A stretch of 64,000 bases of DNA from an uncultured Acetatifactor sp. (GCA_910577185.1 CAJTLR010000008.1:1-64000); one strand, 5' to 3'. Shown: positions 1 through 8,761, numbered from the stretch's first letter. Numbers and translations are program-made. Notes: generated from the sequence alone by a model not told the origin.

Positions 1-115
1 GGCGCATAAGGAAAATAGTTGCAGACGCAACATGCGCCCCGCGCGGCGAGCAGTGTAGATGGGAGTGCCCCTGCTTGATAGTACAGGGGTCGCACGGCGG
101 GTAATGGAGAGGGGA
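1..115 (+). repeat. Terminator-associated structured repeat, array A (cut by window edge)
   Basis: This is a copy of the interspersed repeat found again at 7.3, 26.4, 47.7, 54.0 and 63.1 kb. The outer arms GGCGCAT and ATGCGCC enclose an inner hairpin GTTGC/GCAAC, followed by the GC-rich spacer module and a second partial unit that has lost its hairpin. The 5' end lies outside the window, so its association with a terminator cannot be checked here. The last bases (GGAGAGGGGAAG) supply the ribosome binding site of the next gene. Confidence 0.8.
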
Positions 116-117
116 AG

Positions 118-3100
118 ATGAATCGGATAGAAGCTTTTCTGGTATTGGGAATTGACGTGACAAAAGAGGAAAGGACCATTAAGAATGCCTACCGGGGTAA
201 ACTGGCGGTGACAAATCCCGAGGACGATCCGGAAGGATTCAAAAGGCTGCGGGGGGCCTATGAGGAGGCTCTGAAATATGCGAAGGAAACAGAAACAGAC
301 CAGGAGGAAAAGGAAAGGGATACCACGCCTTCCGGACTGTGGCTGGAGCGTGCGGTGGAAATCTACGGAAATATCCGTACCAGGCAGGATATGGAGCTGT
401 GGAAGGAACTTTTTGAGGACGACGTGTTTTTTTCCATAGAGGAAGAAGAAAACTGCCGCCTGAAGCTCCTGGGATTTCTCACGGACCATTATAAACTGCC
501 CACCGGGGTATGGAAACTGCTGGACCAGAAGCTTTTTATAACCAGGGATGCAAAGGCGCTCAGGGAGAAATTTCCCCCCAATTTCATGCATTATATAGTG
601 GGCAGGTGCGAGCGGGGGGAGGATTTGGAATTTAGTCAGTTTGAGGGACCGGAAGATGCGGACTATGATCTGTTTCTGGAGTATTACGACCGCTGCTGGC
701 AGGCTTTGGGGGAGAATAATCTGGAAGAGGCGGAAAACTGTGTGCGGAATGCGGATAAACTGGGCATCCGGCATCCGGTCATGGAGATCAGCAGGGCCAA
801 TATACTGATGCGCAGGGAACAGGGGGAGGCGGCTGTCAGACTGCTGGAGGAACAGAGAAACAAGTATCCGGGGGACGCCATGATCTGCTATAATTTTGCG
901 GAAATGCTCTGGAAGCAGGGCGGGGATTACAAGGGCAGGGCGGCAGAATTATATGAGGAACTGAAAAACGGCAACGACTTCCATTACATGGCTAATATGC
1001 GGCTGACAGAATGGTATTTTGACCGGAAGCGCTTCCGGGAGGCAAAGAAATGTGCGGAGAAGGTGATTGCCTCCGGAAGCGACGAGGCTTTTCTGAATCT
1101 TCTCGTGGATATCAACCGGGAGATTGAAAAAGACCTGGAAGCGCGGTGCAAGGATCCGGCTGACTGGGAAGCGGGCCTGGAGCTTAGCTGGTGTTACCTG
1201 CAGGACGGAAAGACTGCCCGGGGAATCCGGCTTGCGTCAGGGCTGGAAAGTCTGCTTCCCCCGAAAAAGGAGATGGAGTACAAGGGGCTGCTGGCAAAGC
1301 TTTATGTGGAGCAGGGCGAGTATGAGGATTCCATCGCCATGACCAGGGTCTGGGAAGCCCTGCTGGAGGAGCGGCTGGCAAAAGGATACGACGGGGACGA
1401 AAAGAAGGAGAAAAAAGACAGGGACAGACTGCGCCAGGTCCATCTGATCCGGATGCAGTGCTACCACAATCTGGGTTTCCGGGAAAAGGAAAACTTTGCC
1501 CTTGCCGTCAAAGAGGGTGAGACTGTGCTCACCGGCGGAGGGAAGGATATCGGCGTCCTGATGGAAATGGCGCAGATTTACCTGGAGATGGAAGAGTATG
1601 ACAAATGTCAGGAAATTGTGCAGAAGCTGGTGGATGACTATCAGATTTTTGCGGCGTACGCCTCTTCCATGGAAAGTTACAGAAGACAGCTCAACGCGGG
1701 AGGGGTTGTCCGGACCGCGGGACTGTGCATCCGGTATTTTCCCAATTATCCCAAAGCATACGAGTATCTGGCAAAGGTATACCTGGATCTGGACCGGCGG
1801 GAAGATCTGGAAAAGGTATTGGAGGACGCGGAGAAAAACGGGGTAAAAAGCCCCATTCTGGAAGCCTATGCCTACCAGAAAGACCATAAGGCCAGGGATC
1901 TGACTACTTTGAACGGGGAGCTGAAAACGTTCCGGGAGGAGTATATGCGGCCGGTGGAAAAGGGGGAGCAGGGCTTCTATGAAAAAGGACTCCCCATACT
2001 GACCGAGTATCTGTACAATTATCCGGATGATTTTATGCTGGTGGAGAGAGGGATTTTTCACAGAGCCGCCCATCATCTGAAGGAGGCAAAGGAAGACTTT
2101 GAAAAAGCGCTCTATGTGAATCCATCCAATCCCTATGCGCTGAACGGTCTGAGCTTTATCTATAAGTATGAGGGGGAATATGAGAAAGCGCTTTTTTTCA
2201 TCAAGAAAGCGATTCTCTATTTGGACGAGGAGATGTCCGCGGTGATATACGCGGACATGGGAAACCTATATGCACTGCTGGGCATTGAGGAGATGGCCCT
2301 TGCAGCCTATAAACAGTACGAATGCCTGGCAGGGGAAGTCAGGGGCAGGTGGTTCGGGGACAATCTGGCCGAATTTTACATGCGGGCCGGCAAAATAGAG
2401 GAGGCGGCTGCGGTTTACGGGAAATATTACTGGCAGGACAAATGGAGCCGCTATGAAAAGCTGGTCAGCCTGTACCGCATGGTGGGTCACGGAGAAATGG
2501 CCCGCCGGGTGCTTCGGCAGTGGAGAGCGGAAATGCGTGCCGGTTCCGTCAGGAATGTGCTGAAAGGCATTTTGCCCCATGGGACAGACGGAAAGGAGAA
2601 GCCGGCTTCCCGGACGGAGTATTACTGCAGTATGGGCTGGCTGGAACTGCTGTGGGGCAGTCAGAAGGCTGCCATGAAGGCTTTTGAAAAAATGTTCCGC
2701 AGCGGCCTGGCGGAAGACGCCATGGAAGGGAAAATCTGCGATGCCGTGTTTGCCTGCATCATCTGCGGGGACGAGAAGCGGGGCATCAAATATGCCTGGA
2801 AGCTGCAGGACTGGCTGCAAAGTGAAAAGAATCACGGTAAAACGAAATATTATAATCGGCAGAAAGGGTATCTGCAGATAGAATTTCTGGCAGAGTATTA
2901 CAGGGGGACAGCGGAGAAGCTGCAGGAGATTCTGGACAGGGAGAAGCAATGTGAGATATGCCATTTCTGTACCAGCCCTCTTTGCAGGGAGCTGGAAGCT
3001 GCAAGGGTATTGCTCCTGCTCAGACAGGGAAAGAAGAAGGAGGCCGGAATGAAAGTCCGCCACCATCTGGAAATACAGCCCTGGGATGAATTTATGCTGG

Positions 3101-3138
3101 CAGTCAGGCATACGGTATTCGGGGATGTATTATCGTGA
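118..3138 (+). CDS. Large TPR protein with degenerate N-terminal J domain
   Basis: A 1006-residue soluble protein with no signal peptide or membrane segment. Residues 1-60 look like helices I-III of a J domain (LGIDVTKEERTIKNAYR, then FKRLRGAYEEAL), but the HPD loop that normally stimulates Hsp70 ATPase reads NPEDDPEGF, so the catalytic His is absent. From about residue 190 to the end the protein is a chain of TPR-like helical pairs rich in Ala, Tyr, Leu and Glu (for example FEKALYVNPSNPYALNGLSFIYKYEGEYEKAL). An Hsp70 gene follows 110 bp downstream, so a client-binding or co-chaperone role with that Hsp70 is inferred. The ATG is preceded at close range by a purine-rich site that comes from the upstream repeat. 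Its substrate is unknown. Confidence 0.8.
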   Translation: MNRIEAFLVLGIDVTKEERTIKNAYRGKLAVTNPEDDPEGFKRLRGAYEEALKYAKETETDQEEKERDTTPSGLWLERAVEIYGNIRTRQDMELWKELFEDDVFFSIEEEENCRLKLLGFLTDHYKLPTGVWKLLDQKLFITRDAKALREKFPPNFMHYIVGRCERGEDLEFSQFEGPEDADYDLFLEYYDRCWQALGENNLEEAENCVRNADKLGIRHPVMEISRANILMRREQGEAAVRLLEEQRNKYPGDAMICYNFAEMLWKQGGDYKGRAAELYEELKNGNDFHYMANMRLTEWYFDRKRFREAKKCAEKVIASGSDEAFLNLLVDINREIEKDLEARCKDPADWEAGLELSWCYLQDGKTARGIRLASGLESLLPPKKEMEYKGLLAKLYVEQGEYEDSIAMTRVWEALLEERLAKGYDGDEKKEKKDRDRLRQVHLIRMQCYHNLGFREKENFALAVKEGETVLTGGGKDIGVLMEMAQIYLEMEEYDKCQEIVQKLVDDYQIFAAYASSMESYRRQLNAGGVVRTAGLCIRYFPNYPKAYEYLAKVYLDLDRREDLEKVLEDAEKNGVKSPILEAYAYQKDHKARDLTTLNGELKTFREEYMRPVEKGEQGFYEKGLPILTEYLYNYPDDFMLVERGIFHRAAHHLKEAKEDFEKALYVNPSNPYALNGLSFIYKYEGEYEKALFFIKKAILYLDEEMSAVIYADMGNLYALLGIEEMALAAYKQYECLAGEVRGRWFGDNLAEFYMRAGKIEEAAAVYGKYYWQDKWSRYEKLVSLYRMVGHGEMARRVLRQWRAEMRAGSVRNVLKGILPHGTDGKEKPASRTEYYCSMGWLELLWGSQKAAMKAFEKMFRSGLAEDAMEGKICDAVFACIICGDEKRGIKYAWKLQDWLQSEKNHGKTKYYNRQKGYLQIEFLAEYYRGTAEKLQEILDREKQCEICHFCTSPLCRELEAARVLLLLRQGKKKEAGMKVRHHLEIQPWDEFMLAVRHTVFGDVLS

Positions 3139-3218
3139 CTGCAGGGCCATACGGCACCGCGACGGGCGTTAAATTTTGCCACACTCAAATTTTTGATGAA
3201 TATCTTTCCCATTTGTGC

Positions 3219-3241
3219 TATACTGATGTGAGGTATGGAGG
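3219..3241 (+). promoter_or_regulatory. Extended -10 promoter and RBS of the Hsp70 gene
   Basis: TGC-TATACT at 3216-3224 is an extended -10 element; the nearest -35-like hexamer (TTGATG, 3193) lies 20 bp away, which is too far for a canonical pair. GGAGG at 3237-3241 sits 7 bp before the ATG. It suggests that the Hsp70 can be transcribed separately from the TPR gene. Confidence 0.45.
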
Positions 3242-3248
3242 TTGTGAC

Positions 3249-4934
3249 ATGATAGTAGGAATTGACTTGGGTACTACCAACAGTCTGATTGCATATTTTA
3301 CGGAGGAAGGGCCGAAGATCATTCCCAACAGACTGGGAAAAAATCTTACGCCCTCCGTGGTCAGTGTGGATGGGGAAGGAAATGTATATGTGGGGGAAAC
3401 CGCCAGGGAACGCATGAGCCTGTACCCGGATACGGTGGCCCAGACTTTTAAGAGAAGTATGGGTACGGAGCGGGATTATGTGCTGAGTGGAAAGCATTTT
3501 AAACCGGAGGAACTGTCCAGTCTGGTACTCCGTTCCCTGAAGGAGGATGCGGAAAGCTATCTGGGAGAGGAAGTGACGGAGGCAGTCATCAGCGTGCCGG
3601 CATATTTTGACGACAAAAGGAGAAAGGCTACCAAGCGGGCGGGAGAGCTGGCCGGACTGAAGGTGGAACGGATGATTTCGGAACCCACTGCGGCCGCGGT
3701 GGCGTACGGGCTGTATGACAGGAACCGGGATACCCGCTTTCTTGTGTTTGACCTGGGGGGCGGTACCTTTGATGTGTCCATTCTGGAATTGTACCACAAT
3801 ATTCTGGAGGTCCGCGCCGTGGCAGGGGACAATTATCTGGGCGGCGAGGATTTTACGGAGGTGATGGCGAAACTTTTCCTGCAGAAGGCGAAACTGCAGC
3901 TGCAGAATCTTTCCGAGAAGGAGCAGGCGCGTCTGTTCCGGGAAGCGGAGAGAGGGAAATGCGCCATAAATGACACGGACAGGGTCACAATCCGATTTCT
4001 GTACAAAGAAGAGACGCTGGAGCAGCAGATTTCCTATAAAGAGTATGAGGAGGCCTGCGGGGAACTTCTCATGAAAATAAGGGAGCCGGTGAAGAAGAGC
4101 CTGTCGGACGCAGGCTTAAAACTGGGGGAGATCGATGAGGTGATCCTGATTGGCGGGGCCACAAGGCTTTCCATCGTCAGGGATTTCCTGATCCGCCTGT
4201 TCCGGAAATTCCCGGATACCAAGATGAATCCGGACGAGACCGTTGCGCTGGGCGCGGCGGTACAGGCGGCCATGAAAGAGCGCAGGGAGGAAGTCAGGGA
4301 AGTTATCCTGACGGATGTCTGTTCCTTTACACTGGGCACGGAAGTGGTGGTGGAATATGAGGAGGGCAGATATGAAGATGGCAGATTCTGCCCTATTATT
4401 GAACGAAATACCGTGATACCTGCCAGCCACACGGAGCGGCTTTATACGGTTCGGGATAATCAGACGAAGGTGCGGGTGCGGGTGCTCCAGGGAGAGAGCC
4501 GGTTTGCCAGAAACAATCTGTTTCTGGGAGAACTGGAGATTGAGATTCCCAAAGGACCGAAAGGCCAGGAGTCGGTGGACGTGACCTATACCTATGACAT
4601 CAATTCCCTTCTGGAGGTGGAGGTGACGGTGGTGTCCACGGGCGAGAGCCGGAAGATGATCATCAAAGGCCAGGACAATCAGATGACAGAGGAGGAAATC
4701 CGGAAACGTATGGAGGAGCTGGCCTATCTGAAAATCCAGCCCAGGGATTATGAGGAAAACCGTCTGGTGCTGACCAGGGCGGAACGAATGTACGAGGAGG
4801 CCCTGGGGGACAGACGCAAGAAGCTGGACCGGTACATAACTGCTTTCGAGGCGGCCTTAAAGAGGGACGACCATGATGAAATACGGGAGACCAGGGAGGC
4901 GCTGAGCGAAGTGCTGGAGGAAGAGGAACTGTAA
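3249..4934 (+). CDS. Hsp70-family chaperone (DnaK-like, short form)
   Basis: A 561-residue Hsp70-type ATPase. The nucleotide-binding domain shows phosphate loop 1 (GIDLGTTNS, residues 4-12), phosphate 2 (DLGGGTFDVS), GDNYLGGEDF and the adenosine motif (LIGGATRLSIVRDFL). A beta-type substrate domain follows to about residue 480 and then a short helical lid. It is about 50 residues shorter than housekeeping DnaK and lacks grpE or dnaJ neighbours, so it is a dedicated second Hsp70 rather than the general dnaK. The start ATG at 3249 is chosen because it directly encodes the MIVGIDLGTTNS N-terminus and has GGAGG 7 bp upstream; the open frame extends further upstream without family similarity. Function with the adjacent J-like TPR protein is inferred from adjacency. 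Confidence 0.88.
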   Translation: MIVGIDLGTTNSLIAYFTEEGPKIIPNRLGKNLTPSVVSVDGEGNVYVGETARERMSLYPDTVAQTFKRSMGTERDYVLSGKHFKPEELSSLVLRSLKEDAESYLGEEVTEAVISVPAYFDDKRRKATKRAGELAGLKVERMISEPTAAAVAYGLYDRNRDTRFLVFDLGGGTFDVSILELYHNILEVRAVAGDNYLGGEDFTEVMAKLFLQKAKLQLQNLSEKEQARLFREAERGKCAINDTDRVTIRFLYKEETLEQQISYKEYEEACGELLMKIREPVKKSLSDAGLKLGEIDEVILIGGATRLSIVRDFLIRLFRKFPDTKMNPDETVALGAAVQAAMKERREEVREVILTDVCSFTLGTEVVVEYEEGRYEDGRFCPIIERNTVIPASHTERLYTVRDNQTKVRVRVLQGESRFARNNLFLGELEIEIPKGPKGQESVDVTYTYDINSLLEVEVTVVSTGESRKMIIKGQDNQMTEEEIRKRMEELAYLKIQPRDYEENRLVLTRAERMYEEALGDRRKKLDRYITAFEAALKRDDHDEIRETREALSEVLEEEEL

Positions 4935-4939
4935 GAGGA

Positions 4940-4973
4940 CCGGCCCAGGGCAGGAGGTCTGCACCTGTGCCGG
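4940..4973. terminator. Hairpin between convergent genes
   Basis: CCGGC...GCCGG encloses CAGG/CCTG and GCAG/CTGC with one mismatch and one bulge, a long imperfect stem in the 53-bp gap between the convergent Hsp70 and PHP genes. There is no clear T-tract on either side, so it may act as a weak bidirectional terminator or only as an mRNA 3'-end stabiliser. Confidence 0.4.
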
Positions 4974-4987
4974 GAAAGAAAGCTTTT

Positions 4988-5806
4988 CTACAATCTGTGG
5001 AATTCGGGGGTTCTTTTTTCAAAGACACAGTAATACCGGAAACCGCATTCCAGCAGGGTTTGGGCGGCCCGGTCAAAGTAGTCGGCAATATGTTCCCGGT
5101 CATGGGAGTCGGAGCCGATGGTGATAATCTCGCCGCCCAGTTCCCGGTAGCGTTTCAGGATTTCCGTGCAGGGGTGGAACTGATTCATGCCGCTTTTGAT
5201 GCCGCCGGTGTTTAATTCGATTCCTTTTCCCAGATCCAGAAGGGATTTTAAAATTTCGTCTGCAATTTCCCGGTATAACATGTAAGAATAACCGCTTCCG
5301 GCCCCGGGAGCATATCTTACCACATAGTCCAGATGCCCGTAGACATCAAAATTCGAAAATTTCCGGATATTTTCCAAAATGGATTCAAAGTATTCCCGGA
5401 TGGCCGCTTCTTTTCCGCAATCCTCAAAAAAGCCGGGATAGTAGGGATCTTTTCCGTGGCAGATGTGGGAAGAACCGATGATGAAATCAAAATCATATGA
5501 TTTTGCATAAACCGCGTTTTTACGCAGCGCTTCCGGCTGCAGACCGAGTTCCACGCCGAAGAGGAGACGGATTTTGTCTGCATATTTTTCCTTCAGCCGG
5601 GCCAGTTCATAGAGACAGGAATCTGTGTTAAGCAGAAAGTAATCCCCGGGCAGGCCGGGGTACTCCGGATAATCAAAATCATTGTGATCCGTAAAACACA
5701 TGGTGGTGAGCCCTTTTGCAATTCCCTGAAGAACCATTTCTTCCATGGGGGTGTCGGAATCACCGGAAAAAGAAGAGTGCAGGTGGCAGTCTGCCGTGAT
5801 CATCAT
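4988..5806 (-). CDS. PHP-domain phosphatase (histidinol-phosphatase-like)
   Basis: A 272-residue PHP-family metal-dependent phosphoesterase of the HisJ/HisK type. Metal ligands are visible in order: DCHLHSSFSGDS near the N-terminus, FTDHND, GVELGLQ, GSSHICHG, NVYGHLDYV-like (FDVYGHLDYV), and the C-terminal IGSDSHDREHI. The family hydrolyses histidinol phosphate in histidine synthesis, but many members act on other sugar or nucleotide phosphates, and there is no his gene nearby, so the substrate is uncertain. It is convergent with the Hsp70 gene and divergent from gapA. Two adjacent ATGs (5806 and 5803) both lie within range of AAAGGAG at 5814-5820; the first is used here. Confidence 0.85.
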   Translation of the reverse strand: MMITADCHLHSSFSGDSDTPMEEMVLQGIAKGLTTMCFTDHNDFDYPEYPGLPGDYFLLNTDSCLYELARLKEKYADKIRLLFGVELGLQPEALRKNAVYAKSYDFDFIIGSSHICHGKDPYYPGFFEDCGKEAAIREYFESILENIRKFSNFDVYGHLDYVVRYAPGAGSGYSYMLYREIADEILKSLLDLGKGIELNTGGIKSGMNQFHPCTEILKRYRELGGEIITIGSDSHDREHIADYFDRAAQTLLECGFRYYCVFEKRTPEFHRL

Positions 5807-5931
5807 GTCAATGCTCCTTTGCGTGTATTGTTTTCTGGACGGTATTCCATGGGCAAGCGTTCCCGGAACGGAAGGCCGCCAATCATGATAAGATGGCCAT
5901 TGGGCCGTTTCATGTCGTGAATATGGACTTA

Positions 5932-5940
5932 ATTATAGCA
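5932..5940 (-). promoter_or_regulatory. Extended -10 of the PHP phosphatase gene
   Basis: On the minus strand TGC-TATAAT forms an extended -10 element about 125 bp upstream of the PHP start. No good -35 is seen 17 bp further up. The 326-bp divergent region 5807-6132 otherwise holds the gapA promoter and leader. Confidence 0.4.
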
Positions 5941-6010
5941 TAGTTTGTCCTGAAATTCTAAACAATCTGTTAAATTTACGAAAAGTTGGCAATAATTTTT
6001 CATTTACATC

Positions 6011-6039
6011 TTGAATTATCCCGCAAAATTGGGTAAAAT
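6011..6039 (+). promoter_or_regulatory. gapA promoter
   Basis: TTGAAT (6011-6016) and TAAAAT (6034-6039) are separated by exactly 17 bp, a good vegetative sigma-A type promoter. The implied transcript has an approximately 90-nt leader. Confidence 0.7.
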
Positions 6040-6061
6040 ATCCTTGCTGATAAAAGTTTGA

Positions 6062-6098
6062 CAATCTGGAATGTCCTGAAAACGGACAGGGGGGATTG
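6062..6098 (+). promoter_or_regulatory. Structured gapA leader hairpin
   Basis: CAATC/GATTG outer arms and TGTCC/GGACA inner arms are separated by a symmetric 5+5 internal loop and close on a 7-nt loop. It lies just upstream of AGGAGG (6119-6124). Such 5' hairpins commonly protect glycolytic mRNAs; this role is inferred. Confidence 0.5.
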
Positions 6099-6132
6099 CC
6101 AAAAAATATAAAAATTTTAGGAGGAATCTAAA

Positions 6133-7146
6133 ATGGCTGTAAGAGTAGCAATCAATGGTTTTGGCCGTATTGGCCGTCTGGCATTCAGACAGATGTTCGA
6201 TGCTGAAGGGTATGAGGTAGTAGCAATCAACGATTTGACCAGCCCCAAGATGCTGGCACATCTGCTGAAATATGACTCTTCCCAGGGCAAGTACAAATAT
6301 GCTGATTCTGTAGTGGCAGGCGAAGACAATATCACCGTAAATGGCAAGACCATCACTATCTACAAGGAAGCAGATGCCAAGAACCTTCCCTGGGGCGAGC
6401 TGAAGGTAGACGTGGTTCTGGAGTGTACCGGATTCTATACCTCCAAGGATAAGGCAAGCGCACATATCACTGCCGGCGCACGTAAGGTTGTTATCTCTGC
6501 ACCTGCAGGAAACGATCTTCCTACCATCGTTTACAATGTAAACCATGACACCCTGAAGGCTGAGGATACTGTGATTTCCGCAGCTTCCTGCACCACAAAC
6601 TGTCTGGCTCCCATGGCTAAGGCCCTGAATGATTTCGCTCCCGTACAGAGCGGTATCATGACCACTGTTCACGCTTACACAGGTGACCAGATGATTCTTG
6701 ACGGACCTCAGAGAAAGGGCGACCTGAGAAGAAGCCGTGCCGGCGCATGCAATATCGTTCCCAACTCTACCGGCGCTGCAAAGGCAATCGGCCTTGTTAT
6801 CCCTGAACTGAACGGCAAGCTGATCGGTTCCGCACAGCGTGTTCCCACCCCCACCGGTTCTACCACAATCCTGGTAGCGGTTGTAAAGGGTGAGGTTACC
6901 AAGGAAGGCATCAACGCAGCCATGAAGGCAGCGGCTACCGAGTCTTTCGCTTACAATGAGGACGAGATCGTATCCTCCGATGTAGTAGGAAGCACCTATG
7001 GTTCTATCTTTGACGCAACCCAGACCATGGTTTCCAAGATGGAAGATGGCAATTCCCTGGTACAGGTTGTTTCCTGGTATGACAATGAGAACAGCTATAC
7101 TTCCCAGATGGTACGTACTATCAAGTACTTCAGTGAGCTGGCATAA
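6133..7146 (+). CDS. gapA: Glyceraldehyde-3-phosphate dehydrogenase, type I
   Basis: A 337-residue phosphorylating GAPDH that oxidises glyceraldehyde 3-phosphate to 1,3-bisphosphoglycerate with NAD+ in cytoplasmic glycolysis. The Rossmann motif AINGFGRIGRLAFR is at the N-terminus, the catalytic Cys lies in SAASCTTNCLAP at about residue 153, and the substrate-binding segments HAYTGDQ and WYDNENSY are present. Length is normal. Codon choice is strongly biased toward a few codons, as in highly expressed genes. It has its own promoter, a perfect AGGAGG ribosome site and its own strong terminator, so it is monocistronic even though pgk and tpiA follow. Confidence 0.97.
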   Translation: MAVRVAINGFGRIGRLAFRQMFDAEGYEVVAINDLTSPKMLAHLLKYDSSQGKYKYADSVVAGEDNITVNGKTITIYKEADAKNLPWGELKVDVVLECTGFYTSKDKASAHITAGARKVVISAPAGNDLPTIVYNVNHDTLKAEDTVISAASCTTNCLAPMAKALNDFAPVQSGIMTTVHAYTGDQMILDGPQRKGDLRRSRAGACNIVPNSTGAAKAIGLVIPELNGKLIGSAQRVPTPTGSTTILVAVVKGEVTKEGINAAMKAAATESFAYNEDEIVSSDVVGSTYGSIFDATQTMVSKMEDGNSLVQVVSWYDNENSYTSQMVRTIKYFSELA

Positions 7147-7270
7147 CAGTGTGAGAACATTTTTCGGCACTGCGGCATGCATATAGAAGAAATTCTGCAG
7201 ACTGCAGCGCAGGCCTATCTCACATGGGAGAACAGAAGCAGATGTGTTCTTCCGGAAGTGACGACCTATA

Positions 7271-7301
7271 GGGGTCCGGTCTTGAGGACCGGATCCCTTT
7301 T
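7271..7301 (+). terminator. gapA rho-independent terminator
   Basis: An 11-bp stem (GGGGTCCGGTC / GACCGGATCCC, one G-T wobble) with a 5-nt loop is followed by TTTT. The 124 bp between the gapA stop and this hairpin hold no recognisable feature. A structured repeat array begins directly at the T-tract. Confidence 0.9.
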
Positions 7302-7446
7302 ATGCGCAGGGGCGCATAGGGAAAATAGTTGCTGACGCAACATGCGCCCCGCGCGGCGGGTAGTGGAGAAGAGCATTCCCCTACTTGATTGCGCAGGGGC
7401 GCATAGGGAAAAGCGTTGCTGACGCAACATGCGCCCCGCTTGATTC
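7302..7446 (+). repeat. Terminator-associated structured repeat, array B (two units)
   Basis: Starts immediately at the gapA terminator T-tract with ATGCGCAG. Two units follow at 7310-7351 and 7397-7438, each with 9-bp arms GGGGCGCAT / ATGCGCCCC around an inner GTTGC-TGAC-GCAAC hairpin. The units are joined by a spacer module (GCGCGGCGGGTAGTGGAG ... CCCCTACTTGATT). It separates gapA from pgk. No protein-coding sense was found. Confidence 0.9.
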
Positions 7447-7507
7447 ATTCATGAACAAAGAAAGGCGTGGCCTTATATTGTTTCGCAAAACGGAGGTTTG
7501 TTAAAAA

Positions 7508-8731
7508 ATGAGTCTGAATAAAAAATCGGTTGATGATATCAACGCAAAAGGTAAAAGAGTTCTGGTGAGATGTGATTTTAACGTGCCCCTGAAGAACGGT
7601 GAGATCACGGACGAGACACGTATTGTTGCGGCGCTGCCCACAATTCAGAAGCTGGTCAATGACGGCGGGAAGGTGATTCTTTGCTCCCATCTGGGCAAGG
7701 TGAAGAACGGCCCCAACGAAGGCGAATCCCTTGCGCCTGTTGCCAGGAGACTATCCGAGAAGCTTGGCAGGGAAGTGGTGTTTGTGTCCGACTATAATGT
7801 GACCGGCGAAGCTGCCACAAAGGCTGTGGAAGCCATGAAGGAAGGCGATGTGGTTCTGCTGCAGAATACCCGTTTCCGCGGTAAGGAAGAGACCAAGAAC
7901 GGCGAGGAATTCAGCAAAGAGCTGGCTGACCTGGCTGATCTGTATGTGTGTGATGCGTTTGGTTCTTCCCACAGGGCGCATGCTTCCGTGGAAGGCGTGA
8001 CAAAGTGCATTACCGCAAAGGGCGGCGAGAACGCAGTGGGATATCTGATGCAGAAAGAAATCAACTTCCTGGGCAATGCCGTGGAGAATCCGGTGAGACC
8101 TTTTGTTGCAATTCTGGGCGGTGCGAAGGTGGCAGACAAGCTGAATGTTATCTCCAATCTGCTGGAGAAATGCGATACCCTGATTATTGGCGGCGGTATG
8201 GCTTATACATTCCTGAAGGCACAGGGCTATGAAATCGGCCGTTCCCTGGTTGACAATGAGAAGATTGATTATTGTAAGGAAATGATTGAGAAGGCGGAAA
8301 AACTGGGCAAGAAGCTGCTGCTTCCCGTTGACTCCGTAACGGTTGCCGCATTCCCCAATCCCATTGACGCGCCCATCGAAGTGGAAGTATACGGTGTGGA
8401 AAGCATGCCCGCTGATAGGGAGGGCTGTGATATCGGACCCAGGACTGCAGAAATGTATGCAGAGGCTGTGAAGAGCGCCAAGACCGTGGTATGGAACGGA
8501 CCCATGGGCGTGTTTGAGAATCCTACCCTTGCGGCAGGTACTATCGCTGTTGCCAAGGCATTGGCAGAGACGGACGCAACCACCATTATCGGCGGCGGCG
8601 ATTCCGCGGCGGCTGTAAACCAGCTTGGTTTCGGCGACAAGATGAGCCATATTTCCACCGGCGGCGGTGCATCCCTTGAGTTCCTGGAGGGCAAGACCCT
8701 TCCCGGTGTCGCAGCGGCAGACGATAAGTAA
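7508..8731 (+). CDS. pgk: Phosphoglycerate kinase
   Basis: A 407-residue Pgk that makes ATP from 1,3-bisphosphoglycerate. The N-terminal substrate-binding RCDFNVPL, the hinge and nucleotide-binding segments GGAKVADK, and the C-terminal GGGDSAAAV are all intact; length is normal for bacteria. GGAGG at 7491-7495 is 12 bp upstream of the ATG. It lies between the repeat array and tpiA and probably shares a transcript with tpiA, since no terminator lies in the 99-bp gap. I could not identify a convincing promoter between the repeat and the start. The last codons are partly duplicated downstream (see 8762-8790). Confidence 0.97.
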   Translation: MSLNKKSVDDINAKGKRVLVRCDFNVPLKNGEITDETRIVAALPTIQKLVNDGGKVILCSHLGKVKNGPNEGESLAPVARRLSEKLGREVVFVSDYNVTGEAATKAVEAMKEGDVVLLQNTRFRGKEETKNGEEFSKELADLADLYVCDAFGSSHRAHASVEGVTKCITAKGGENAVGYLMQKEINFLGNAVENPVRPFVAILGGAKVADKLNVISNLLEKCDTLIIGGGMAYTFLKAQGYEIGRSLVDNEKIDYCKEMIEKAEKLGKKLLLPVDSVTVAAFPNPIDAPIEVEVYGVESMPADREGCDIGPRTAEMYAEAVKSAKTVVWNGPMGVFENPTLAAGTIAVAKALAETDATTIIGGGDSAAAVNQLGFGDKMSHISTGGGASLEFLEGKTLPGVAAADDK

Positions 8732-8761
8732 GAGTCCCGGGAGGCCGGAAAGGCGACACCG

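Noticed and set aside
6058..6063. TTGACA as a second gapA promoter
   Set aside because: No -10 hexamer lies at 16-18 bp; the bases are part of the leader hairpin.
7266..7448. Small proteins with a repeated MLRQQ..SLCAPA motif
   Set aside because: The motif is just the minus-strand translation of the structured repeat and recurs wherever the repeat occurs.
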